Below, piece after piece: positions 16,609 to 25,374 of a stretch of DNA of 64,000 nucleotides. The first letter of the stretch is position 1, and each line of letters begins with the position of its first letter. The translations under genes were made by a program, and so were the position numbers. The notes beneath the pieces were generated by a model. That model saw only the letters and a list, made by a program, of their open reading frames with translations. It was not told the origin of the DNA and did no database searches. Location: positions 62,001 through 126,000 of the forward strand of contig CAIQVJ010000120.1 of the NCBI GenBank assembly GCA_903875225.1, read 5' to 3'. The DNA is from an uncultured Pseudomonadota bacterium. Its GTDB lineage: Bacteria; Myxococcota_A; UBA796; SXON01.

Positions 16609-16714
16609 GAGCCTGCCCCCGCAACGTCAAAAGCGGTCACGCGACGCGCCTTGGCGGCCCTCGCGGTTGCCCTGCTCCCCGGGTTGGAATAGGCCCCGCG
16701 GCGTTGGAGTCTTC

Positions 16715-17839
16715 ATGCGCTCATTTGCTGGTTCTCTGGTTCTCCTGGCTCTCCTTGGTCCCGTGGCTGGTTGTGACGGCGGCGGTACCGCCAAGCCTGC
16801 CGCTTCGACGGCAGCTTCCGAAGACATCGGCGAGGTGATCGCCACGGTCAACGGCGTGCAGATCGGCGCGAAGGAGTTCGAGCAGGCAGCCGCCCGGAAG
16901 ACTCCCGCGAGCGGGGATTCCTTGTCGATCGAGGAGAAGAAGGAAGTCCTGCAGACGATCGTCGAGGAGAAGCTCCTCTACGCCGAGGCCATCCGCAAGG
17001 GTGTCGACAAGGACCCGAAGGTTCAGAAGGTCATGGTCAACACGCTCGTTCGCGAGGACGTGTTCAACCAGATCAAGAACTCCGACTTCTCCGACGAGGT
17101 ACTGCAGGCGTACTACGATGCGCACAAGGACGAGTTCATCGTGCCCGAGAAGGTTCAGATCAAGCGCATCCTGATCAAGACCGCCCCGGACAAGACCGAG
17201 GATCAGGCCAAGAAGCAGGCCGAGGACATCCGTGGCCAGGTGGAGAAGAACCCGGACAGCTTCAAGGACCTCGCCTCCAAGTTCTCCGAGGATCCCTACA
17301 AGCACCGTGGCGGCGACGTCGGGTTCGTGTCGAAGGACGGCAAGCCCGGGCTCGACCAGGCGGTCGTGGACAAGGCGTTCACGGTCGAGGTGGGCAAGGT
17401 CTCCGACGTGTTCAAGACCGACGACGGCTACAACGTGCTCCTCGTCGCCGCCAAGCGCGAGCAGCTCGAGCGTACCTTCCAGCAGATGAAGGGGACGGTG
17501 CTCCGCAAGGCCAAGAACGCCAAGCAGGAGGATGCCTACAAGGCCTACGTGGACGCGCTCAAGACCAACGCCAAGATCGACATCGACGAGGCCAAGCTCG
17601 GCGCCATCGAGGTCAAGAGCCAGCACCGGCCGTTCGCGCCCGGCATGGGTGAAGGCGACGACCTCGACGAAGGCGCTGGCGAGCTCGCCCCGCCCGACGC
17701 CGCGGGCGGGGTGCCTCCTGGCGCGATGCCCCAGCCGCTCACCCCCGGCGGTCCCCGCCCCGTGCTGCCTGGCCCCGGTGCCGCAGGCGGGCGCCCCATG
17801 CCCGGCCGCCCGCTCCCGGCTGCGCCTGGCGGCAAGTAG
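16715..17839 (+). CDS. Parvulin-type peptidylprolyl isomerase lipoprotein
   Basis: 374 residues with lipobox VAGC, a SurA_N-like helical segment (about 35-140), one PpiC/parvulin domain (about 140-250, with QIKRILIKT, GGDVGFVSK and GYNVLLV), then a Pro/Gly-rich tail. It should be an inner- or outer-membrane-anchored folding factor for exported proteins, like PrsA or PpiD. ATG at 16715 follows GGAG at five bases. The next gene, six bases on, is a second parvulin. Confidence 0.88.
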   Translation: MRSFAGSLVLLALLGPVAGCDGGGTAKPAASTAASEDIGEVIATVNGVQIGAKEFEQAAARKTPASGDSLSIEEKKEVLQTIVEEKLLYAEAIRKGVDKDPKVQKVMVNTLVREDVFNQIKNSDFSDEVLQAYYDAHKDEFIVPEKVQIKRILIKTAPDKTEDQAKKQAEDIRGQVEKNPDSFKDLASKFSEDPYKHRGGDVGFVSKDGKPGLDQAVVDKAFTVEVGKVSDVFKTDDGYNVLLVAAKREQLERTFQQMKGTVLRKAKNAKQEDAYKAYVDALKTNAKIDIDEAKLGAIEVKSQHRPFAPGMGEGDDLDEGAGELAPPDAAGGVPPGAMPQPLTPGGPRPVLPGPGAAGGRPMPGRPLPAAPGGK

Positions 17840-17845
17840 GGGATC

Positions 17846-18853
17846 GTGCTGAGCACTCCGTCCCGAGTCGGGTGGCTCGTCCTCGGGCTCGCGCTCGCAG
17901 GGCCGGCACTCGCCGAACCATCGGGGGCGGCTGACACCACCGTGGTGCTGCCTCCCAGGCCCTCGCCCACGTCTGGGGTGCTGGTCGATCGCGTCGTTGC
18001 CGTCGTCAATGACGACGTCGTCCTGCTCTCCGAGCTCTACGCGTTCGACACGTACATCAACGAGCAGGTCGCCGCGAGCCCGGACCCCGTGGCCGCCCGG
18101 GCGAAGGCCGAGCGCGAGGTGGTCGACCGCATCCTGCAGCAACGGCTGGTCTCGCAGGAGGTCCTTCGCCTCAAGATCGAGGTCACCGACCAGGACGTCG
18201 ACCGGAACATCGACGACATCGCCCAGCGCAACGGGCTCGATCGCGACCAGCTCCGCGCCGAGGTCGAGAAGGAGATGACCTGGGCGGCGTACCGCGCCGA
18301 GCTCAGCAAGGGCCTGCAGGAGATGAAGTTTGCGCAGTCCGTGCTCCGGCCGCGCATCAACATCACCGAGGACGAGCTCAAGGACGCGTTCATCCGCATG
18401 ACGCAGGACTCTCCGCAGACCGCGCACGTCCAGGCGATCTTCCTCTCCTGGCCGGTGGGGGGTGACGATGCGGCGCGGGCTGCGGTGCGCGCCAGGGCGG
18501 CAAAGGTGGCAGGCGAGGCTGTCGTTGGCGACTTTGCCGCATTGTCCAAGCAATATGACGAGGGGCCGTTCGGCGCGGCAGGCGGCGAGATGGGCACCTT
18601 CAAGCCGGGCGAGTTGGTCGGGCCACTCGATACTGCCGTGCAGAAGACCGCCACGGGGGCCGTGAGTACCCCGGTGGAGACGGAGCAGGGCATCTTCCTG
18701 TTGAAGGTTGCGGAGCGGACTGCTGGCGACGCCGACTTCGAGTCGATGCGCCCGAAGCTGGAGGAGGCTGTATTCCAGAGCCGCATGGCGGATGAGGAAG
18801 AGCGCTGGTACCAGCAGGCAAAGCGGGCTGCAGCGATCCGGATCCTGCTCTGA
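17846..18853 (+). CDS. surA: Periplasmic chaperone SurA-like
   Basis: 335 residues: signal peptide ending ALA, a SurA N-terminal domain (VDRVVAVVNDDVVLLSEL, diagnostic for SurA) and one parvulin domain (about 205-310). E. coli SurA has two parvulin domains, so this is the short form. It escorts outer-membrane proteins through the periplasm. GTG at 17846 is preceded by AGGGGATC. The following gene is pdxA, the same order as in the E. coli surA-pdxA operon, which supports both calls. Confidence 0.88.
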   Translation: MLSTPSRVGWLVLGLALAGPALAEPSGAADTTVVLPPRPSPTSGVLVDRVVAVVNDDVVLLSELYAFDTYINEQVAASPDPVAARAKAEREVVDRILQQRLVSQEVLRLKIEVTDQDVDRNIDDIAQRNGLDRDQLRAEVEKEMTWAAYRAELSKGLQEMKFAQSVLRPRINITEDELKDAFIRMTQDSPQTAHVQAIFLSWPVGGDDAARAAVRARAAKVAGEAVVGDFAALSKQYDEGPFGAAGGEMGTFKPGELVGPLDTAVQKTATGAVSTPVETEQGIFLLKVAERTAGDADFESMRPKLEEAVFQSRMADEEERWYQQAKRAAAIRILL

Positions 18854-19755
18854 CGGATCACGGCCCGCTGGTCGTCACGCCGGGCGACGCGCTCGGCATC
18901 GGGCCGGAGGTCGCCGTCCGGGGGTTGCAGGAGACCGGGCTGGACGCCGTGATGATCGGGGATGTCGACGCGGTGAGGCGGTACGCGCCTGGCGTGCGGA
19001 TCGTCGGCGGGATCGCGCCGGGCGTCGGCCTGCGGGTGATGGAGCCACCGGCGGGGTCGGAGCCGGTGGAGGTGCGCGCGATCCGGGTCGCGGTGGCTGC
19101 ATGTCGTTCTGGCGAGGCGCGGGCGCTCGTGACCGGCCCGATCCACAAGGGCCGGCTCGCCGCCCGGGGCTTCCTGCATCACGGGCACACGGAGTTCCTG
19201 GCGGAGCTGTGCGGCGTGACCCGCCCGGTGATGGCCTTTGTAGGCGGAGAGTTTCGCGTTGCCCTGGTGACCGTGCACCTGCCGCTGCGGGAGGTGGCGG
19301 AGGCTGTCACGGTCGATCTCGTGCTCCACACGCTTCGAACGGCGGACCAGGCGCTCCGGCTGCAACGCGGCGTGGCGAGGCCGAGGCTGCTCGTGTGCGG
19401 GCTCAACCCGCACGCAGGGGACGGCGGGGTGCTCGGGCGCGAGGAGATCGAGGTGATCGGCCCTGCGATCGGCCTGGCCCGGGCGCAAGGCGTCGACGCC
19501 CGCGGGCCGGTGAGCGCCGAGACGGCGTTCGCCGACGCATCGGCCAGCGACATGGTGATCGCGATGTACCACGACCAGGGGTTGGCGCCGCTCAAACGCG
19601 GGGATTTCGGGCGCTCGGTGAACTGGACGCTCGGCCTCCCGATCGTGCGGACGAGCGTGGATCACGGAACAGCAGACGCTCTGGTCGGGACCGGGACGGC
19701 GCGCGCGGACAGCATGGTCGCGGCGTTGAGGTTGGCGGTGGAGCTGACGGGGTAG
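18850..19755 (+). CDS. pdxA: 4-hydroxythreonine-4-phosphate dehydrogenase, CTG start
   Basis: 301 residues. Oxidises 4-phospho-hydroxy-L-threonine in pyridoxal-5'-phosphate synthesis. The family N-terminus VVTPGDALGIGPEVAV is present, as are the three metal-His regions HHGHTEF, TVHLPL and MYHDQGLAPLK. Between the in-frame TGA at 18793 and the TPGD motif there is no ATG, GTG or TTG. The first usable codon is CTG at 18850, overlapping the surA stop as CTGA. The next ordinary start, TTG at 18925, would remove the conserved N-terminus. A CTG start with coupling, or a frameshift from surA, is the likely explanation. Confidence 0.88.
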   Translation: MTDHGPLVVTPGDALGIGPEVAVRGLQETGLDAVMIGDVDAVRRYAPGVRIVGGIAPGVGLRVMEPPAGSEPVEVRAIRVAVAACRSGEARALVTGPIHKGRLAARGFLHHGHTEFLAELCGVTRPVMAFVGGEFRVALVTVHLPLREVAEAVTVDLVLHTLRTADQALRLQRGVARPRLLVCGLNPHAGDGGVLGREEIEVIGPAIGLARAQGVDARGPVSAETAFADASASDMVIAMYHDQGLAPLKRGDFGRSVNWTLGLPIVRTSVDHGTADALVGTGTARADSMVAALRLAVELTG

Positions 19756-19774
19756 GGGGCTGCAAGCAGCCCCC
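19755..19774. terminator. Convergent-gene hairpin, probable bidirectional terminator
   Basis: GGGGGCTG and CAGCCCCC form an eight-pair perfect stem with loop CAAG (nine pairs with an AA loop on paper). It sits between the ends of pdxA and the minus-strand TonB-like gene. There is no U tract on either side, so intrinsic termination is plausible but not certain. Confidence 0.5.
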
Positions 19775-19776
19775 GA

Positions 19777-20898
19777 TCACCGCGGCGCCTTCATGATCCC
19801 CGGGAATTGCACGCCGGCGCGCGGGTCCACACCCTGGTACTGCATCTGCGCGTGGCCGACGTTCACGGTGAAGTCGAAGTCCGGCAGGTAGACCCGCCCA
19901 TCCTTGGCGATGAGCTCTGCAGGTGGGTTCGGGAAGGGGCCGGCGATCTTGAAGGCGTTCACCACGCACTCGTCCACCGGGCCGTTGCCGGAGTCGCGGC
20001 TGATGATGATGTTGTCGAGGGCGCCGTTCCCGTCGAGCGTGACCTTCACGTCGGTCTCGTACACCGGGGCCGAGAGCCGGACCGAGGGAGGCAGGTTGTC
20101 GATGTTCTGGCTCCAGTAGAAGTTCACCTGGCGACGGATCCGGTTGAGGTATTGCGCGCCGATGAGCTCGATCGTGTTGAGCGACACGGCATCGCCGACG
20201 CGCTCCTTCAGCAGGTCGTTCTGCGGGGCGCCCGAGAGCGACTGCAGCCCTGAGCTGGCCATCGTGGGATCCTCGAGCCCCGCCTTGTTCGTCAGCTGCC
20301 ACTGGCTGGGGAGCGGCGAGCGCGGCGCACCGCTGTCACCGACCCCCGGGTCCTGCTGCAGGCTGCCGACTGTCGCGCCGCTCGACTTCTTCGTCGCGCC
20401 CACGTCCGGTGCATCCTCGAGCGCGTACTTGGACTCGTCCGAGTACATGTTCGACAGGACTTCCGGGTTGATCTTGTATCTCTCGGTGCGTGTCTCCTCG
20501 GCGACCGCGTTGTTGTGCTCCGCCAGGTAGTCCGCCTTGAGCGGGATCTTCTCCTGCTCGGGGGCCGGGGTCTCCACGATCTGGCCGTCGGGCGGCTTCG
20601 GCGGTTCGGGGTCGGGCGGCTTCTCGGCATCCGGGGTGTTCTGGTCCCGCACGATCGTGTTGTCCGCGGCGATCTTCCGAAGGCTGTCCATCGAGGGCGT
20701 GTCGAGGCTGTCTGCGTCGACCACCTGCACTCCGGTGGGCAGGCTGTACAAGCCGGACTCCCACTCACGCACCCAGCTGTCGGCCACGGGGGCGAGCGCA
20801 ATGTGCGCCCCCACGGACAGCATCAGGAAGAGCGCGACCCACAGCCCGGACTTCACGCGACTGCGCGGTGCGGGGTCGGGGGGGAGCTCGGGATCCAT
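19777..20898 (-). CDS. TonB-like periplasm-spanning protein
   Basis: 373 residues. A cytoplasmic basic stub is followed by one membrane anchor at about 18-38 (LWVALFLMLSVGAHIALA), a Pro/Glu/Asp-rich periplasmic spacer (about 85-115) and a C-terminal TonB/TolA-like domain (about 255-355: LNRIRRQVNFYW, VKVTLDGNGALDNI). It would transduce inner-membrane energy or mechanical force to an outer-membrane partner. No exbB/exbD gene is adjacent. ATG at 20898 or GTG at 20901 are the candidate starts; TACAGT lies six bases before that GTG. Confidence 0.8.
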   Translation of the reverse strand: MDPELPPDPAPRSRVKSGLWVALFLMLSVGAHIALAPVADSWVREWESGLYSLPTGVQVVDADSLDTPSMDSLRKIAADNTIVRDQNTPDAEKPPDPEPPKPPDGQIVETPAPEQEKIPLKADYLAEHNNAVAEETRTERYKINPEVLSNMYSDESKYALEDAPDVGATKKSSGATVGSLQQDPGVGDSGAPRSPLPSQWQLTNKAGLEDPTMASSGLQSLSGAPQNDLLKERVGDAVSLNTIELIGAQYLNRIRRQVNFYWSQNIDNLPPSVRLSAPVYETDVKVTLDGNGALDNIIISRDSGNGPVDECVVNAFKIAGPFPNPPAELIAKDGRVYLPDFDFTVNVGHAQMQYQGVDPRAGVQFPGIMKAPR

Positions 20899-20907
20899 CA
20901 CGACGAC

Positions 20908-20913
20908 ACTGTA
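20908..20913 (-). promoter_or_regulatory. Candidate -10 box for a leaderless mRNA (TonB-like)
   Basis: On the minus strand TACAGT, then GTCGTC, then GTG-ATG. The same hexamer and spacing precede the other TonB-like gene at 22788. Confidence 0.4.
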
Positions 20914-20973
20914 AAGTAGGTAAGCACTCAGCGACAAGGGGGTGCCAGCAGCCGTGACAACACGGGCCGGGGT

Positions 20974-22788
20974 TCAGCTCCCGGCTGCGAGCCGGTACCG
21001 GTAGGTGTACCGGATCTGGACGTCACCCCAGCCGAGCGGCGGGGGCTTCACCCGCGCGGGCACGGAGCCTGTGGCAGCGTTCACCAGCTCCGGCGGTGCA
21101 TCGGCGCGGGTGACCACCACGTCCGTGACCCGACCCGAGGCGAGCACGGTGAACTGCACGTCCACCGTGCCGTCGACGCCTAGCGCGCGAGCCTCCAGGG
21201 GGTAGTCCCATCCGCGGCGAAGCGCCTCGTCGATGCCGTTCATCCAGGCTGCGAGCGGATGGCCACTCACGGAAAACGCCGTGACAGCGCCCTCCAGGAC
21301 GGTGTCGGGGAGCACGGAGACGGTGGCGTCCGGGTCTGGAGGGGTGAGCATCGGCTCGTCGGGCTCCTTGCTGGGCTCCACGGGTTCGCGGGGACTGGCG
21401 TCGGCGGTCGCCTTCCTTTCGCCCGGGGTGGCGGGACGGTACGAGCTCGGCTTTTCGGGCTCGTCGTCGAACAGGGTGAGCACGAACCCATCGAAGGCCG
21501 GTCCATCGGAGCGCAGGGGCGCGAGGGGAGCGACACCGGCGCAGGCGCTCGAGGCCGACGCGTCGGAGGGCGAGGGGGCCCGGGGCAGGTGAGAGTCGAT
21601 GGGTGTGACGCTCGTGGGGGCGCGGCTCGTGAACGGGGCCACGATCTGGGCGGTGCCGATGAACCGCGCCATCGGATCCCAGGCACCGGAGGCGTCGCCT
21701 GCGGTGCGGATGAAGGTGAGGGGGGTGTCCACGACGGCGGGCGCCGGGTCTGGTGGCCTCGGACCCGGCGCGGGCGAGCGCGCAGGTCCGCCGCTGTCGG
21801 CCAGGGTCGGGTGCGGTTCGACGCTCGCCTGCGGTCCGACGCTCGCCTGCGGCAACGGCGGAGCAGCAGGCAGCTTCACCCAGACAGCCGGATCCGGCTT
21901 CGCGGCCACCTCGGCTTCCCGTAGCTGGCGCTCTGCTGCGGCGACGCGTGCCAGCGAGGTCGCCAGGGCCTCTCGCGCTTCGGCGAGGTGGGTCGCAGCC
22001 CGCTCCCGGGCCTCGACCGCGTTCGCCACCAGCCGCTCGCTCGCCTCTGCTGCCGCCTTCCGGGGGGTGAGCACGAGCGCGGCGGCCGCCGCCTGCTGTC
22101 GCGCCATGTCGGTGCGAGCCGCGGCCGACTCTGCTTGTCGATCAGCAGCGTCGGCTCGGGCTCGCTGGGCGTTCACGACCGCGTCCGCCGGCGCCTCCGG
22201 GACCTGCTCGGCCGGTTGGGCGGTTGGATGCCCCAGGCCGTGCCTGCGCCTCGGCTCCGCTGTTGCCTGGGGCGCTGACTGCGCCTCGTCGGCCCGCGCT
22301 CGAGCGACCTCCGCCTCCGTCCTCGCCCGCGCTTCGTCGGCTTTGGCCCTGTCCACCTGCTCCACGGCGTCCTCGAAGGGCGCCTCGGCCTCACGCAGCT
22401 GCCCCCGACGCGTACGAAGCGTGTCCTGTTCCCGATCGATCCCCACCTCCGCCCCCGCAACCTCGCTCTCCAGGCGGGTCACCTGCCGCGCATCATGGGC
22501 CGCCTGTCGCCGGGCCCTCGCCATCTCCCTGCGCCGGTTCGCCAGGGCATTCGCAGCTTCTCCGCGCATTTCATTCAGGCCGGCCACCCGCCCGTCGCTC
22601 GCCTTCGGGGCCTGCGCCTCGGCCGCGGTGTCGGCCTGAACACTGGTCTCGTCGTCGCTCCCGACCACATCGACGATGCGTACGAACAACGTGCTCTCAT
22701 CGGTGCTTGCGACGACGTTCCAGCACATCCACGCCGTCCCCGCGTGGACACCGAGGGAGATCGCAACGGCGAGAGGGATCTGGCGCAC
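20974..22788 (-). CDS. TonB family protein with a long Ala/Arg/Glu-rich coiled coil
   Basis: 604 residues. A short membrane anchor (PLAVAISLGVHAGTAW) is followed by about 230 residues of Ala/Arg/Glu-rich helix, much like TolA domain II, then a disordered Pro-rich linker, and a TonB C-terminal domain at about 510-600 (VDGTVDVQFTVLASGRVTDV). The length suggests it reaches the outer membrane. GTG at 22788 has TACAGT exactly six bases upstream and no separate Shine-Dalgarno. It may be a paralogue of the downstream TonB-like gene, from which it is separated by 75 bases. Confidence 0.82.
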   Translation of the reverse strand: MRQIPLAVAISLGVHAGTAWMCWNVVASTDESTLFVRIVDVVGSDDETSVQADTAAEAQAPKASDGRVAGLNEMRGEAANALANRRREMARARRQAAHDARQVTRLESEVAGAEVGIDREQDTLRTRRGQLREAEAPFEDAVEQVDRAKADEARARTEAEVARARADEAQSAPQATAEPRRRHGLGHPTAQPAEQVPEAPADAVVNAQRARADAADRQAESAAARTDMARQQAAAAALVLTPRKAAAEASERLVANAVEARERAATHLAEAREALATSLARVAAAERQLREAEVAAKPDPAVWVKLPAAPPLPQASVGPQASVEPHPTLADSGGPARSPAPGPRPPDPAPAVVDTPLTFIRTAGDASGAWDPMARFIGTAQIVAPFTSRAPTSVTPIDSHLPRAPSPSDASASSACAGVAPLAPLRSDGPAFDGFVLTLFDDEPEKPSSYRPATPGERKATADASPREPVEPSKEPDEPMLTPPDPDATVSVLPDTVLEGAVTAFSVSGHPLAAWMNGIDEALRRGWDYPLEARALGVDGTVDVQFTVLASGRVTDVVVTRADAPPELVNAATGSVPARVKPPPLGWGDVQIRYTYRYRLAAGS

Positions 22789-22794
22789 TCCAGT

Positions 22795-22800
22795 ACTGTA
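22795..22800 (-). promoter_or_regulatory. Candidate -10 box for a leaderless mRNA (long TonB-like)
   Basis: On the minus strand TACAGT, then ACTGGA, then the GTG start at 22788. The region 22789-22949 between this gene and the ferredoxin must hold divergent promoters; nothing else is recognisable there. Confidence 0.4.
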
Positions 22801-22949
22801 AACGGGCGGAGCCGGTGTCGCGCGCCCTTCTGCGCCTTTGCCCGATCCCCCTGCGCAATCACCACGGATTGGTCTGTTCTCATACCGTGCCTGCGCTGAG
22901 CGCCCGGCAACGCTTGCCGAACCGGTCGTGGCTGGCGAGACTCCCTGTC

Positions 22950-23399
22950 ATGGCTGCCTCCACTCCGCTCCGCGCCCTCCCGTTCCGTGCGCTGCGGTTC
23001 GGACTTCGGGCCGTGAGCCGGGCTGGCGGCGGCGTGGTGGAGCGGGTGCTCCGAGGCGGCGGAGCCCCGCCGTTCACGCCACGGGAGCGCCCGACCGTCT
23101 CCGACCCGCGGGAGCCGGTGCAGATCACGATCGGCGGGAAAGGGGTCCGCGCCTCCCGCGGAGCCACGGTGCTGGAGGTCGCCAACGCCGCCGGTGTCGA
23201 CCTGCGGTCGTACTGTGGGGGAAACTGCTCCTGCGGCACCTGCCGCATAGAGGTTCGTGGGGCCGGGAAGGGGCTCTCACGGCGTGGCAGCATGGAGGAG
23301 TTGGTGCTGGGGGCCGAGGCGGCGGCGCGCGGCGACCGCCTGGCGTGTCAGGCGCAGGTGATGGGACCAGTGGACATCGTGGTCCCCGAGTTTTTTTGA
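22950..23399 (+). CDS. [2Fe-2S] ferredoxin with a basic N-terminal extension
   Basis: 149 residues. After about 55 basic, Arg/Ala/Phe-rich residues a 2Fe-2S ferredoxin domain begins (VQITIGGKGVRASRGATVLE). The cluster ligands read C-x5-C-x2-C (CGGNCSCGTC) with the fourth Cys in LACQA; one additional Cys lies inside the loop. It should carry electrons for an unidentified oxidoreductase. The N-terminal extension is not part of the usual ferredoxin and may bind membrane or partner. ATG at 22950 has no strong Shine-Dalgarno, so the exact start is less sure. Confidence 0.85.
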   Translation: MAASTPLRALPFRALRFGLRAVSRAGGGVVERVLRGGGAPPFTPRERPTVSDPREPVQITIGGKGVRASRGATVLEVANAAGVDLRSYCGGNCSCGTCRIEVRGAGKGLSRRGSMEELVLGAEAAARGDRLACQAQVMGPVDIVVPEFF

Positions 23400-23555
23400 C
23401 AAGCCGGTGATCGCGCCGTCTCGCGCTTCGACCCGATGGGGTCCGCATCGCGATCCGGGAGCGGACCCACCCCCCGGTTTTCGGCTTCGCCTGTGCGGGG
23501 CGAGGACTCCTCTGGCGGTCGACAATGGTAGACTCGCAGAATCCGAGGCTCCTGG

Positions 23556-23921
23556 ATGAAGTTCTTGACCGTCGTGTTGATCCTCGCCGCTGCGGCGGGA
23601 GCGGGCTGGTGCTACTACTTCGGCCCCTACTACATCGATGAGTACAAGATGCAGGACGTCGTCGGCTCTGCGGTGCTCACCTGGTCGGCGTACGACGAGG
23701 CCAAGGCGCACATCGAACTCAAGGACCAGATGCGGCTTCGCACCGTGGGAGACTACCTGACTCCGGAGCAGTGCACCTTCTACGAAGACGTGGGCGAGAC
23801 CAAGGTCGTCGACTGTGACTGGTACGTGGACGTGTACCTGCCGTTCGAGAACGGGCGGAGGGTCAAGTTCAAGGTCGCCTATGCGGCGGAGCCGAACGCC
23901 AAGAAGGCCACGAAGAGATGA
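23556..23921 (+). CDS. Small membrane-anchored protein, unknown
   Basis: 121 residues: an uncleaved signal-like anchor ([16 protein letters not shown]) followed by a mostly charged extracytoplasmic domain with Tyr- and Asp-rich motifs and two Cys. It resembles small single-anchor proteins of the DUF4845 kind in size and layout, but I cannot confirm it. GAGG lies eight bases before the ATG and TAGACT a little further upstream. It overlaps pyrR by ATGA. Confidence 0.6.
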   Translation: MKFLTVVLILAAAAGAGWCYYFGPYYIDEYKMQDVVGSAVLTWSAYDEAKAHIELKDQMRLRTVGDYLTPEQCTFYEDVGETKVVDCDWYVDVYLPFENGRRVKFKVAYAAEPNAKKATKR

Positions 23922-24430
23922 CCGTCGTGGCGGATCGGGTCGGGATGGCGGCGGCTATCGACCGGCTCGCGGAGGCGCTGTGCGCTTGCGTCGCGTCGAG
24001 CAGGGCGCCCGTCGCGCTGGTCGGCATCCGCACCGGGGGCGTGGAGCTGGCGGAACGGCTTCGAGCACGGCTCGTGGCTGCCGGGTTCCCGGCGCCTGCC
24101 CGGGGGGATCTCGACATCACGCTCTACCGCGACGACCTGTACACGGGCCTCGAGAAGCCGCTGCTCGGCGACACCGACCTGCCATTCGAGGTCTCCGGCT
24201 GTGGGGTCGTGCTGGTGGACGACGTGCTGTTCACCGGTCGCACGGTGCGCGCGGCGTTGGGGGAGCTTCACGATTTCGGGCGCCCGGCGTGGATCCGGCT
24301 GTGCGTGCTCGTGGACCGCGGGCATCGGGAGCTCCCGATCCAGCCCGATTTCGTGGGCATGAAGGTGGATACCCTGCTCTGTGATCGGGTCACGGTCGAC
24401 TGGGCGACCGACGAGGTCCGGATCGCATGA
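23918..24430 (+). CDS. pyrR: Pyrimidine operon regulator / uracil phosphoribosyltransferase PyrR
   Basis: 170 residues with the PRPP-binding signature [13 protein letters not shown] and the PyrR-type [11 protein letters not shown]. In Gram-positives PyrR is an RNA-binding attenuator; in several proteobacteria it is retained as a UPRTase or pyr regulator. It sits upstream of pyrB with ATGA overlaps on both sides, so the small membrane protein, pyrR and pyrB form one coupled unit. No obvious anti-antiterminator hairpin was recognised in the short leader. Confidence 0.93.
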   Translation: MTVVADRVGMAAAIDRLAEALCACVASSRAPVALVGIRTGGVELAERLRARLVAAGFPAPARGDLDITLYRDDLYTGLEKPLLGDTDLPFEVSGCGVVLVDDVLFTGRTVRAALGELHDFGRPAWIRLCVLVDRGHRELPIQPDFVGMKVDTLLCDRVTVDWATDEVRIA

Positions 24431-25374
24431 TCGGAAAAGACCTCCTCCAGCTGCGGGGCATGCCGCGCGAGACCATCACCGAGATCCTCGACACCGCCGA
24501 GCAGATGCGAGAGGTCGGGCGTCGCAAGGTCAAGAAGGTCCCCCCGCTCCGCGGGCGCCTGGTGGTCACGCTGTTCTTCGAGAACTCGACACGTACGAAG
24601 ACCAGTTTCGAGCTCGCGGCGAAGCGCCTCTCGGCCGACACGCTGTCGTTCAACGTCAACACGTCGTCCACGACCAAGGGCGAAACGTTGATGGACACGG
24701 CCCGCACCATCTACGCGATGCAGCCCGACGCAGTCGTGGTCCGCCACGCGTGCGCGGGCGCACCGCACCTCCTCGCGCGGAACTTTCCGTGGCGCGTGCT
24801 CAACGCGGGCGACGGCATCCACGAGCATCCCTCGCAAGGCCTCCTGGACATGCTCACCATCCGGGACAAGTTCGGGTCGCTCGAGGGCCGCACCGTCGCG
24901 ATCGTGGGCGACGTCCAGCACTCGCGGGTCGCCCGGTCCAACATCTGGGGGCTGACGACGATGGGCGCTCGCGTCATCGTCGCCGGGCCGGGGACGATGT
25001 GCCGCGCCGAGCTCAGTGGGCTTCCGGTCGAGATGCGCCACACCATCGACGAGGTGGTGCGCGATGCCGACGTCATCATGCTCCTGCGGATCCAGCACGA
25101 GCGGCTGGGGCGGGGGGTGTTGCCCAGTGCTCGGGAGTATGCGACGTTCTACGGTCTGGATCTGGCGCGGCTGCGGATGGCGGGCCCGGACGTGATGGTC
25201 ATGCACCCCGGGCCGATCAACCGGGGGGTGGAGATTGGCGCCGACGTCGCCGACTCCGCGCAGAGCGTGATCCTCGATCAGGTCACCAATGGCATCGCCG
25301 TCCGGATGGCGCTGCTCTACCTGCTGCTCGGCAGTGACTCGCCGGGCGCTGGAGCGCTGCATGCCGCGGATTGA
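24427..25374 (+). CDS. pyrB: Aspartate carbamoyltransferase catalytic subunit
   Basis: 315 residues. Condenses carbamoyl phosphate with aspartate, the first committed step of pyrimidine synthesis. It has the carbamoyl phosphate motif [13 protein letters not shown], the [11 protein letters not shown]-type block, and HPGPINRG near the C-terminus. It overlaps pyrR by ATGA, and its end overlaps the next gene by 14 bases. No pyrI is present, consistent with assembly with a dihydroorotase-like partner. Confidence 0.97.
   Translation: MIGKDLLQLRGMPRETITEILDTAEQMREVGRRKVKKVPPLRGRLVVTLFFENSTRTKTSFELAAKRLSADTLSFNVNTSSTTKGETLMDTARTIYAMQPDAVVVRHACAGAPHLLARNFPWRVLNAGDGIHEHPSQGLLDMLTIRDKFGSLEGRTVAIVGDVQHSRVARSNIWGLTTMGARVIVAGPGTMCRAELSGLPVEMRHTIDEVVRDADVIMLLRIQHERLGRGVLPSAREYATFYGLDLARLRMAGPDVMVMHPGPINRGVEIGADVADSAQSVILDQVTNGIAVRMALLYLLLGSDSPGAGALHAAD

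Noticed and set aside
16721-18553. 610-codon minus-strand frame
   Set aside because: Antisense of the two parvulin genes, which have signal peptides and clear domains.
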